Assembly (NCBI GenBank): GCA_018292915.2
Contig: JACVVK020000336.1
Location: forward strand, 206,001 to 270,000
Source of the DNA: Batillaria attramentaria
Taxonomy: Eukaryota > Mollusca > Gastropoda > Batillariidae
Length of the DNA stretch: 64,000 nucleotides
Direction: 5' to 3'
Under the pieces are notes generated by a model that was given only the letters and a program-made list of their open reading frames with translations, had not been told where the DNA came from and ran no database searches. The translations under genes and the position numbers were made by a program. This document shows, in pieces, positions 24,429 through 35,007 of the stretch; position 1 is the stretch's first letter, and every line of letters starts with the position of its first letter.

Positions 24429-24561
24429 GAGACTGATGTTTGGCCTAACCTACGGTAATGGTTCATTTATTAAGGCTATTGACTTACAGTTTTTCAGACG
24501 GAAGCTTGATTATGGGAACCTTAGCAGGAACGATGTTGCAATTTTTATGAAGAACACTTTG
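22700..24561. repeat. Intergenic duplicated block, copy 2
   Basis: Second copy of the block at 19,920, with runs at 23,560-23,635 and 24,353-24,426. It directly precedes gene B. Two block copies therefore stand between A and B without a gene between them. Confidence 0.9.
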
Positions 24562-24842
24562 TAAAAGCACTCAGAGTTAACCATGGCTTTTTATTTCATT
24601 TACATATTACTTTGCGTCTGCTTTTCTAAGCACGTGTCCTGGTACCGTACATCATGTTTCCTGTCACTGACAGCAATATGATACCATAGCTTCCCTGTGT
24701 TTAGGGCCTACAGGGAAACATGGAAATCGAAATATACAGTCCACATTCCGGTTTCGCACATACGATATAGAATTATTTAGCAGCAGTTCAGGCCTGCATA
24801 CTCGGATTAACTACAACTTGGATTGTGTTGCTCTAAGTGATC

Positions 24843-24924
24843 ATGGATCTGACGCAAAAGCAGAATCTTTGCTTGATAACATTACTCTCTCTGTGTTTGA
24901 CACCAACCTGTTCCACAGAGACAT
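24843..24924 (+). CDS. Gene B exon 1: signal peptide
   Basis: 82 nt, identical base for base to gene C exon 1. Hydrophobic core LCLITLLSLCLTPTC; donor GTAAGT. Confidence 0.8.
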
Positions 24925-25437
24925 GTAAGTATTTACCTCCCCCCCCCTTCCCCCCGCTGCTGACAAATAAGTGACAGGAAGTTGATATTTGATAAGAATC
25001 CCGACCTTAATTAGACAACAATCGAAATCCAATAATAATGTGTTATTCCGCAAAATTTTCGCCGACTGCTTTGAACGCCAATTTCGGATTTATGTGCAGG
25101 TGCAACACTCCAGTTTCCGACACTGAATGGCTCGCTGGTTTTTACTGCAGCGGAGAACAAACGCATTGCCCTTCCTTTCACCATATCGACTGTGAAGTGC
25201 GACATTAGAACGGTGGATTTCAATGTTTGGGGCTATCGAGATCAAGGTAGTCCCACTCGATTATGTGGGTCTTTAATCGAACACGGAAAATGCTTGAATT
25301 ACAGCGTACCATGTCCTTGTGAAGACAACGGTCGCTTCACAATACACAAAAATGTACTCCGATCAGATAGCGGTAGATGGACTTGGACGAGTAACATGTT
25401 TGCCACCAAGACTGTATCCGTCAACATTACTTGTAAG

Positions 25438-25522
<85 letters not shown>

Positions 25523-28500
25523 TTCCTATTTTAACAGGCAAAGTGTGTGTTTGTGGGGGTGGGGGGGTGGGGGTGTAAAGGTTTAACGTCTTTTTCCAGC
25601 ACATATGGGTGATGTCAAAGACGGGGCAACGATTTTAACAGGCAGAACTAACACATACATGTGTCGCATGGCTTTCACATAATTGCTATCACGACTATAC
25701 ACGCGTTAACGAAGGTCTCTGTTTCTTGTTGGTGCTGGTGCTTCTAGATAAGTTTTGAACCGATTTTCCTTTGAACGTAGATCCTGCAGAGATAAACGAC
25801 CTCAAGCTTGTGCCACCTACATCTGAGCCATCGAGTGCACTGGAACCAGGCCGTCGGCTGAACATCTCGTGTACCTGGGACAGAGGAAATCCGCCGGTTG
25901 AAGCACAGCTCGTTCACAGTCGTCAGATGAGTTTGACCAGAGAACTAGCGACTGTATTGGTACCGGAAACATCTACTGCTGGCAGTTTGACAACAACCAG
26001 TTACACATTCGACAACATTCAATGCACGGACACTGGCTTCATTCACTGTGTGGCACCAGGTGCAAGTCATAACAAGACTGAGACACTTCTTATTAAATGT
26101 AAGTGTAAACTGACCATTCCAAGCCCGTATAGTGACCTGTTGCAAGTGCAGTACGTGTTGTGTGTGAGTGAAGTTATATTTACGTGGCTGCCATTCTCAC
26201 ACAGAAACTTTCACCAAGGATCAGTAATTATTTAAAAGACCTTGAAATGTTACAACCCACCTCAAAGTACCCACGGTTCTCTGGAGAATATTTTGTGGTG
26301 CGACGTTTACATTGCTAAGCTGTCTTCTTTAACTAAGCAAAAAACAAAACAAAAAATATGACAGTTTCTTGTTGTTTTTTTAATTTTTTTTCAGGTCCCC
26401 CATCGATACTCGAAGACCAGAATCCGGAGTTCAACGTTCCTGGTGACAGTGTTAGCATCAGTTTCGCCATCCGTACTCACACGGCTCACATTGACACCTG
26501 CCACCTCACCCATCTGAAGTCCGGACAATCTGGAAACACAAAGGACTGTCTGAGGTATCTTTACATGCATTTCACGTACACAGGTGAAAAGACTAAATAG
26601 GGTGGATGTTGTAAATAGCCACAGACTGGGCGGTATTTCACACAGGCTCATCCATTGACCATTATTAAATCCATGAAACAGAATAGTTAGTCTGAGTGAG
26701 AGGGTGTGCGTTTCTACTATAAAAAGGCCTCACACAGTTACGTTCAACTGATAAGCCTATTATGTTCTCCATAAAGGATACTGAACAACAACAACAACAA
26801 CAAAACCCCACAAAATCAGTATCGTTCGTACCTCATATGAGTTGTTCGTGTCAAGGTCACTGTCTGTAACCGGCACCCCACCTGACCTATTGTTGACCGT
26901 CCGTCTGGACAGTGTGACGTCAGAGGATGAAGGCCGGTGGAACCTCAGTGTATCCAATGATGCTGGGTCTGGGTACATGGAAATCTGGCTGACAGTTCCA
27001 GAAGGTAAGTGTTAATAACGACACCAAGAATATCGACTAGATTTTTGTATCTACTTGAAGTGTTTGTACTATGATGTTACAAGGTCGATCTGCATCAGAA
27101 ACCCAAACAGAATCTCAACGGAAAAAGTGTTTTTCTTCAACATTTCAGGTAACGTTACACTACGACTGTAGCAGAATTTATTCCTGCCAACGTGACAGGT
27201 CTGTTCATATTCGTCGGACAGAACATCTCAAAATCTGTTTAAACCCCTTAGAATACACAGGGCCTTGCTATAACTGCAATAGGAGAAAACCTGAAAACTT
27301 AACACCACCACATTTAACTTTTACAGCAGGAACTGTTGCTGCCAGAGTGACAAGTCTGTCTATGTTGGCTGGTGACAACAGCGTGACGTCTCCTGTAGAC
27401 CAGAACACTACTGTTGACATCCTGTGTACCTGGGATGAGGGCTACCCTCCTGTCACTGCCCGCCTGTTGGACAGACACGGGGTAGAGATGGAAGGCAGCA
27501 TCTACAGCAGTGGACAGATCCGATACAGGTTTCCTGCTGTGTCCTGTCAGGACGCTGGTCTCATTCGCTGTGAGGCACCAGGGGCTAGTCACAATGAGAC
27601 GGCAGCTTTAATTGTAAAATGTAATGTATTTCTTTATTTCTCTCGTCTTTTTCCTATCATTAGGTGCTTTGGGATTTTTGTGGTGGGGCGGGGTATTTCA
27701 TAATGCACAAATGTGTGATAATTTGAAAGAAATAAGACACCGTTATGTTGACCATTGATTGAACGTTTCTCAGACAATTTTCCCAGTTCACTGCAATTGC
27801 CTGAAAGCTCTTCAAACACAACAAGACCACTTAATGTACTTACTTCATGTATCATACTTATTCAGACTGCTACAGCGCAACCCTATTCATTTTTTTTTCA
27901 TCGTTTGGTCATTTTAAGGCGCTCCAACATTCGACCAGCACGAATATAATGTGATCACGGTAGAATCAGGAGATGACATGCAAGAACAGTTTCCAGTCCG
28001 AGCACACACGAGGAATGTTGACAAGTGTCTGCTACACAAGTACACGTCTAAGACACATGGCTTTAGAGACGGGACTTTTACACTCGGCAGCTGTACAGGG
28101 TGAGGTTACATTGTAGTACGCGTAGCTCATAGACAACTGTCTTTACTCAATACCATAACTTAGAGTATTAGAAAAGAGTTACAAAGAGAATGAAACTGTA
28201 GGTGTTTGTCAGCAAAGCAGATTGCTACTTGCTGATTACATTCAGCTGCAGTCATGATAGTCTAACGCAATACAAACCGCGACTGGTTTGCTGTTGTTGT
28301 TGGTGGTGGTGGTGGTCTTGCTGTTGTTGTTGTTGTTACCCAAGTATTTTCTTTTTCTATTCGCTGTATTTTTATGTATTTTCTGAACAATTGCACAAAA
28401 AAGTGTTGAGAAAAAAACAAGACAGCAAACAGCAGCTACTCCTAATACTTGTGTTCCCTAAAATATTTTATTCATGTACCAGTCTGGTTGATCTGACTGG

Positions 28501-31286
28501 CACTCCACCTGACCTGGTGCTGACTGTCCGACTGGACAATGTGAGGAAACAGGACGAGGGACAGTGGCGGCTGGAACTCACCAATGATGCTGGAACTGGA
28601 CTTCTGGAGTTTTCACTCATCGTCACAGACAGTAAGTTCCAGTCAGTTACATGTATCAGCATCAAGAGTAAAAGAAGGTGGGAGTAATTATCAAGTTCAA
28701 GTTCAATTTATTTCCAGAAACCCCATGTACATAGATGACCTGCAATAGGTTAGTATACTCCACAATTGTCAACTTTCTCGTGTATATTAAAGGGCAAGGC
28801 AAGTCAAGTGCAATGTTGGGTTTAGGGGATAGATAGTGATGTCCTAGACGGCTGCAGCCCAAAAGATTTGAACACGAATACACCATTCAGCATTTGTCAC
28901 ACCAAACGGCAGCCGAAATGTGATGCCATGGAGGCTGCCATGTTGATCCTAGCAGTGACGTCACTCCCCCACTCAGCAGCAGGCGAGATTCTGACACTGT
29001 GCGCAGGTGTGCCTGCTACACGTTTTAGGCGTGCTATTTCTGGCTCGTATACACACTTTGCTTATTTCCTGAAAGCTAGAATGGATTTGGGGATAGCTCC
29101 CTATAATTAGCTCAGTAAGGGGTCGGGCAGAAAACGGTGGGGACGATGGGGAAGAACCGATTGTTGCGAACGAGTGCAATTGTGGGAGATGTGTGTTTGA
29201 CAAGTGAAGCAGCAACATCGTTCGCAAAAGCGCCAGTGAAACAATCCGGGGTAAAATGATCACAAACGAGGTCTCGATTGTTCCAGGCGTATTCCTGCAC
29301 TCAGCGGGGCAAGCGAGTGTTCTTCAAGGTCTCCAACCATTTTGCACACAACCTCGTTTTTCCTTTGATTTGTTTAGATTCGGAAATTCAAGAAAGCTTT
29401 TGTGGCTTCCATCTGCATTCTTACACATGCCCTGTTTGCTGAAACAACCAAACGCTTTGCACTGTGGCATCTCGAACACAAAATAATACTGTGGAACAAC
29501 CCGCTCAAAGCTGGCACTGCCGACAGTGGTGGTGGAGTGACGTCACCGTCAACACCTTTCCCGTCTCATTCGCGAAAGAGTGCGGCAACATGGCGCAGCC
29601 CAGGAACCGAAAGCAGAGGGTGTTTTCAGCGCATTTTTTAATAAATGGTACTTTGTTCACGAAAACTGTTGCTGTCTAACAGCTTAGGACCTCAATATTT
29701 GTCATTTAAACCCAATAGTGCTCTTGACTTGCCGATAGTGGTGACGGCCGTTCAGTGCCTTAGCCGACGCACTACCTATCAGTACACCAATCGATCCAAA
29801 CATTTTTTGTCCATACAAGTTTTTGTATTTATCACTGACACTTGACACTTTTTCAGGTCAATGGAAAATAATAACGGGAGCTTGTGTCGCAGGATTCGTG
29901 TTTCTCCTTGTCATCATTATCACCGTGTGTGCCCGAAAATATTCCATTCGTGAGTTTCCATGGTCATTTACAATGAAAAGTGTTGTCAAACCACCATGCA
30001 TTGAATCATTAGATCTATAGCAAACATATCCTCGTTGACTTATCATGCAAAAGATTAAATGTTTTCAAGTAGGAAAGAACAATGATTTTTTTTTAGCTTT
30101 GACGGATGCTATCAATGAGTAAATAATTACAGGGAAGAGAAGGCGCACGAAGCCACCCCAGCCCGGACTGGAACTGGTCATGCAGAGTCGACATGACGTA
30201 CCCGAGGAGGACGGGTCTAACCAGAGTGTACATTTGTACTGGGATGCCGACCCTCCTGCTTCTGATGGGGCAGATGCTGCTGGTCAGTAAGACTGTGTAA
30301 TAATAGCCAGATTTAGTAGGACTTCGTAAAGAGGACTTCGCTGAGCAGCGTAACCCATTTACATGTAAATTAGGCTCACACGGCAGAGGCCGCGAGCTGC
30401 TAACGCGCTGCGATTGGCTAATGGCACCCGTAACGTGCCTAATTTACATGCAAATGGGTTACGCTGCTCATCGAAGTCCTCCTTACGAAATCCTACAAAA
30501 TCTCACTACTAATAAGAAGAAACGTGCATATCATTGCCATGCCAAGTCCTTTGCCTGCAGTTTATTGTTAATTTACTATTACCATAACTTGAATTGTCAA
30601 TGGATGCGAATTTTATTCGAATGTAGCTTTAAGTAACTTTTAGGTGTTACAGAAGGGAAATGGTTGTCGGCCTAAAATAAAGACATGCATATCCCTAGGC
30701 TTGAAGTTCGTATGGTGAACAGCAGAAAACAATGTCTTTTGCTACTTAGTAACACGTTTTGAGAGGGAAAAAATACAAAATAATAAAATCATACTATTAT
30801 CGATGAAATATCTTTCGTTGGAGGACAATACACATAAGAACGTCGGTATATATGGCGCTTCTTGTAAAGTAATGGAGATCGCCAGTAGTAAATATTACTG
30901 ATATTGATAGAACTAAGGAGGACACCAACAACTTGTCTTCTTGTTATGAAGCAGAGGACGGTCCGCCCGCAGTGTGCCACGGACCAAGGAACCCTCCTGA
31001 CGACTACCTAAACCCATCAGCGTCACGTGACGAGATAGAGGAGGAAGGAACCGAATGGAACACTGTACCTTTCTACCAGAACACACAGATCAGGAATGTC
31101 GGTGCTACAACAGCAGCACATGACAGTGCCATGACACAAGACGACGTATCACCATCAGACAGTACACCGACTGCGAGTGGGGTTTCAAAGAACCCACACA
31201 CGGAGAACTGTAATACTGACGTCGATGAGACCTGTTATGTCGGGTATGATCCGAGACTTTACGAGAACACAAAGCCTCGCCGTTAA
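24843..31286 (+). CDS. Gene B: five-Ig-domain transmembrane receptor
   Basis: Spliced model: 24843-24924, 25100-25432, 25781-26098, 26395-26554, 26856-27004, 27327-27620, 27919-28099, 28483-28631, 29857-29949, 30133-30282, 30955-31286; about 746 aa, same layout as gene A. Signal peptide 1-27, d1 28-138, d2 139-244, d3 245-347, d4 348-445, d5 446-555, TM helix near 560-581, tail to 746. Exons 4-11 are close to those of A and C, while d1 and d2 differ. The three tail motifs YLNP, YQNT and YENT are kept. Exon 3 must start at 25,781: the acceptor homologous to A's upstream one (25,748) would run into TGA after three codons. The gene looks intact. Introns 6 and 8 show its position between A and C: no LINE tail, but the THAP element. 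Confidence 0.8.
25100..25432 (+). CDS. Gene B exon 2: d1, variable domain
   Basis: 333 nt, phase 1-1. Against gene C it has many replacement changes and small indels (for example VWGYRDQG versus VWSQRDQG, VPCPCED versus VPTCTCED), with almost no silent ones. SDSGRWTW is kept. Confidence 0.8.
25441..25520. repeat. (CT)n(GT)n in intron 2 of gene B
   Basis: It starts 8 bp after the donor. The purine/pyrimidine-skewed CT part abuts the GT part. Confidence 0.95.
25556..25634 (-). mobile_element. SINE 3' tail in intron 2 of gene B
   Basis: The minus strand reads CGTTGCCCCGTCTTTGACAT through GACGTTAAACC, the tail half of the 22,335 family. The same fragment is in gene C at about 34,988-35,070. Confidence 0.65.
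25781..26098 (+). CDS. Gene B exon 3: Ig domain d2
   Basis: 318 nt, acceptor AACGTAG, donor GTAAGT, phase 1-1. CTWDRGNPPVEA and DTGFIHCVAPGASHNKT. It has a 9-residue insertion relative to A around LVPETSTAGS. Confidence 0.75.
26395..26554 (+). CDS. Gene B exon 4: first half of d3
   Basis: 160 nt, acceptor TTTTTTCAG, donor GTATCT. PPSILEDQNPEFNVPGD; TAHIDTCHL replaces A's TAHIYTCHL. Confidence 0.75.
26856..27004 (+). CDS. Gene B exon 5: second half of d3
   Basis: 149 nt from GTGTCAAG to GTAAGT. TPPDLLLTVRLDSV, DEGRWNLSVSNDAGSG. Confidence 0.75.
27327..27620 (+). CDS. Gene B exon 6: Ig domain d4
   Basis: 294 nt, donor GTAATG. It differs from A and C by only a few replacements (MLAGDNS, DEGYPPVTA, AVSCQDAG). 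Confidence 0.8.
27919..28099 (+). CDS. Gene B exon 7: first half of d5
   Basis: 181 nt, donor GTGAGG. Reads DQHEYNVITVESGDDMQEQF. Confidence 0.75.
28483..28631 (+). CDS. Gene B exon 8: second half of d5
   Basis: 149 nt. DEGQWRLELTNDAGTGLLEF, donor GTAAGT. Confidence 0.8.
28798..29733. mobile_element. THAP-encoding DNA transposon remnant, gene B copy
   Basis: Inverted ends: GGCAAGTCAAGTGCAATGTT at 28,798, and GGCAAGTCAAGAGCACTATT read backwards from 29,733. On the minus strand a THAP-type ORF begins near 29,470 (CKAFGC ... VCDHFTPDCF) and is broken by a 1-bp deletion and a TGA. The element is orthologous to the copy in gene C and absent from gene A, so it inserted before the B/C duplication. 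Confidence 0.7.
29857..29949 (+). CDS. Gene B exon 9: transmembrane helix
   Basis: 93 nt. The helix is identical to A; only the end reads RKYSI instead of RKYTI. Confidence 0.85.
30133..30282 (+). CDS. Gene B exon 10: juxtamembrane tail
   Basis: 150 nt, almost identical to A. Donor GTCAGT. Confidence 0.75.
30309..30503. mobile_element. ~195-bp MITE in intron 10 of gene B
   Basis: Same position and sequence as the MITE in gene A, so it predates the A/B split. Confidence 0.75.
30955..31286 (+). CDS. Gene B exon 11: signalling tail and stop
   Basis: 332 nt, nearly identical to A exon 11 (EDGPPAVCHG at the start). ATTAAA follows at 31,403. Confidence 0.85.
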
Positions 31287-31842
31287 TGTTCTCGCTGCAA
31301 GCAGAAAGACGGAAGTGGACAATGAAATTAACTTAAACCATAATTTTTACAGTGTAACTATGTAATCTTACAGGATTAATTTCATGTTTGAATTTTCTGT
31401 TGATTAAAGTGTTAACTCGCTCTCTGGCTCTAATCCAAGGGATGTCACAGAAGCCGTTTCTTAAACAAAGAAGCAGTTCATGATATTTCTAGTCCAGCAA
31501 TCCAGTCAAGCATACAAGCATAATTTCATTGTCATTCAAAAGTGAGCCGTGGAGAGATTCTGCTCTGAAAATGAATAGTGTGTGCAGATCATGAGTTTCA
31601 GACAAGAAAATGATTCAAAATTGTCAAAAGACAAATCGAAATATTCACTGCGCTCATGTTGGAATGACGTAATAAACAGACAAGCAGAATATGTTGCGTG
31701 TATATCTTTCGATTGCTGCACGATAACAGAAAATGAGAGAAAAATATTGAAAACAATGGAATAGATATTGGATGGCGCTGCATTGCTATGACGCGTTTCT
31801 CCCGGGGGAAGCAGGCCGAATTTCCCGAATGGGATAATGAAT

Positions 31843-32007
<165 letters not shown>

Positions 32008-32155
32008 ATGCATTTATGGCTTAGACTGAAATAGGCCTGCATCCCATGTGGAAAACTGAAGGTCATGCTGTCTTGTTGCTTGTTAGTGAGTGTTTCGATT
32101 TCCCACTGTGAGAAACATTAAAACCTGAAGCGTCTGTATCTCCATGCATGGGTTT

Positions 32156-33024
32156 TTCATTAAGCTGCTTGTTTTTGAGTTACCCTGTATGTCATGAAAC
32201 TGAAAATCTGATGTTGAATATGTCACGTATTTTAAGTTTCTGAATAGAGGACAATTCATATTTTTATGTGCAGATATAGAGATCAGATTTTTCATAGCAA
32301 GATGTGAAAATTTCAGGCTTCTTTTGCGCTTGAAATCCCTACTAACAACACAAAAACGAATCGAAATGTTTGTTTTATGCTGTTTTGACATTTTTTCAAA
32401 TTTTTTTTTGTGTATATAAAAAAATTCCAAATTTGTTTTGTGTACATTTTTTTTTGTTTGAAATTTCCCCTAGTGTCCGAACACAGTGGGCGGATCACCC
32501 AGTACTCATGACATACCTAGCTTTTTTGCGTTTGAAATAATTCTCCCAAAGCAAGACTATAATTTTGTATAGAAAGTTTTGATACCAATGTTTGATTGTA
32601 AAGACTGGCGAATACTGATTGACACGATGATTAAACAGTCGCCCGATGAAGAAAATCCACACTTTGGTGATAAACAACAGAGTATTGTTCAAGATGTCAG
32701 AATGCAGTGTGTGTTTATTAGCGTCGGTTTCTTTTCGTTGCATGACCAGGAAATTTCTATTGGCATCATAAATCGTTCCTTTCACATCGTGATTGAAAGT
32801 AAATGTTAACTTGGGGTGTCTCTTAATTCTATTTTACAGCAGCTTGCCTCTTGTTGTTGAGGCACAATACTCGAGTATTTGGTAGAGTTAGATTTGTAAC
32901 AGTTACATTTTTATAGCCACTGTTTGCGTCGATGTATTACACTAGATTTTGTAGGTAATGGTTGTACTTTTAAGAAACGGAAACTTTGATCATTAACTTA
33001 ACTGTAGTGTGTATCATTTGTCAC

Positions 33025-33096
<72 letters not shown>

Positions 33097-33816
33097 TTGC
33101 CCTCTGTAATGATAAAGTGATTGATTGGCTGATTTCTTAAGTTCTAGCTCTCTCTTGAAGCGTCACCTACGATGCTCGCCTTTTTTAGGAGTTATTGTGG
33201 AGGGTACCAAGCATACCCTTTCCTGACACTAAGTATGATAATTTATTATGTACTTCATTATTCTTTTGCTGATAAGTTTAGTGCTGGAACAAGGATGACA
33301 AAGAATAACTTACAATGTTTATATTTACAAGTTTCCGTTTAGTAATTTACTGGTTGTTGCTGTTAATCTCTGCTTGTATTGCTTACTCACGTTCAGCAGT
33401 AGTGTTACGTTAGGTTCCATGATTGTTAGTTTTCATTGTTTGGATGCTGATGGTATGACATCTGTAGTGTCAACTTTCCCCATGTGTGATGCTCAAGTTT
33501 TCCTCTTTCCTATTCGTGATTTCTATCGTGGGCTTAAAAATATTTTGTCTTACCTTATCCTATGATGTGTGTATGTGTTGAACTGTCTGTGAATGTGTAT
33601 TTCATATTAGGAAAAGGGTCAAGCCAAATTCTTTTTGTAAATAAAGAAGTCGATAAACGATCAGACATTTTGTTTCGAATAGTGAACCGCCCAGAATACT
33701 GCTGTTAAAGATAAGTAATTTCCTGTGCAAAACAACAACAAGATTATTGTTGTAAGGTTTACTCATCGCTGTGTACTTAAAGACGTCTTGGAAAGTTTCA
33801 TCACCCATCTCTCTCT

Positions 33817-33891
<75 letters not shown>

Positions 33892-34024
33892 GAGACTGAT
33901 GTTTGGCCTAACCTACGGTAATGGTTCATTTATTAAGGCTATTGACTTACAGTTTTTCAGACGGAAGCTTGATTATGGGAACCTTAGCAGGAACGATGTT
34001 GCAATTTTTATGAAGAACACTTTG
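32156..34024. repeat. Intergenic duplicated block, copy 3
   Basis: Third copy of the block at 19,920; runs at 33,026-33,091 and 33,811-33,889. Its last 250 bp and the sequence up to the gene C start are almost identical to copy 2. Confidence 0.9.
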
Positions 34025-34305
34025 TAAAAGCACTCAGAGTTAACCATGGCTTTTTATTTCATTTACATATTACTTTGCGTCTGCTTTTCTAAGCACGTGT
34101 CCTAGTACCGTACATCATGTTTCCTGTCACTGACAGCAATATGATACCATAGCTTCCCTGTGTTTAGGGCCTACAGGGAAACATGGAAATCGAAATATAC
34201 AGTCCACATTCCGGTTTCGCACATACGATATAGAATTATTTAGCAGCAGTTCAGGCCTGCATACTCGGATTAACTACAACTTGGATTGTGTTGCTCTAAG
34301 TGATC

Positions 34306-34387
34306 ATGGATCTGACGCAAAAGCAGAATCTTTGCTTGATAACATTACTCTCTCTGTGTTTGACACCAACCTGTTCCACAGAGACAT
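34306..34387 (+). CDS. Gene C exon 1: signal peptide
   Basis: 82 nt, same sequence as gene B exon 1; donor GTAAGT. Confidence 0.8.
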
Positions 34388-34908
34388 GTAAGTATTTACC
34401 TCCCCCCCCCCCTTCCCCCCGCTGCTGACAAATAAGTGACAGGAAGTTGATATTTGATAAGAATCCCGACCTTAATTAGACAACAATCGAAATCCAATAA
34501 TAATGTGTTATTCCGCAAAATTTTCGCCGACTGCTTTGAACGCCAATTTCGGATTTATGTGCAGGTGGAACACTCCAGTTTCCGACACTGAATGGCTCGC
34601 TGGTTTTTACTGCAGCGGAGAACAAAAGCATTGCCCTTCCTTTCACCTTATCGGCTGTGAAGTGCGACAATAGAACGGCGGAATTCAATGTTTGGAGCCA
34701 ACGAGATCAAGGTGATCAACCCATTCTTTTATGTGGGTCTTCAATCGAAGATGGAAAATGCTTGAATTACAGCGTACCTACATGTACATGTGAAGACAAC
34801 GGTCGCTTCACATTACATAAAAAGGTACACCGATCAGACAGTAGATGGACTTGGAGCAGTGACATGTTTGCCACCAAGACTGTATCCGTCAACATTACTT
34901 GTAAGGAA

Positions 34909-34945
<37 letters not shown>

Positions 34946-34976
34946 TGTGTGTAGTTCCTATTTTAACAGGCAAAGT

Positions 34977-35007
<31 letters not shown>

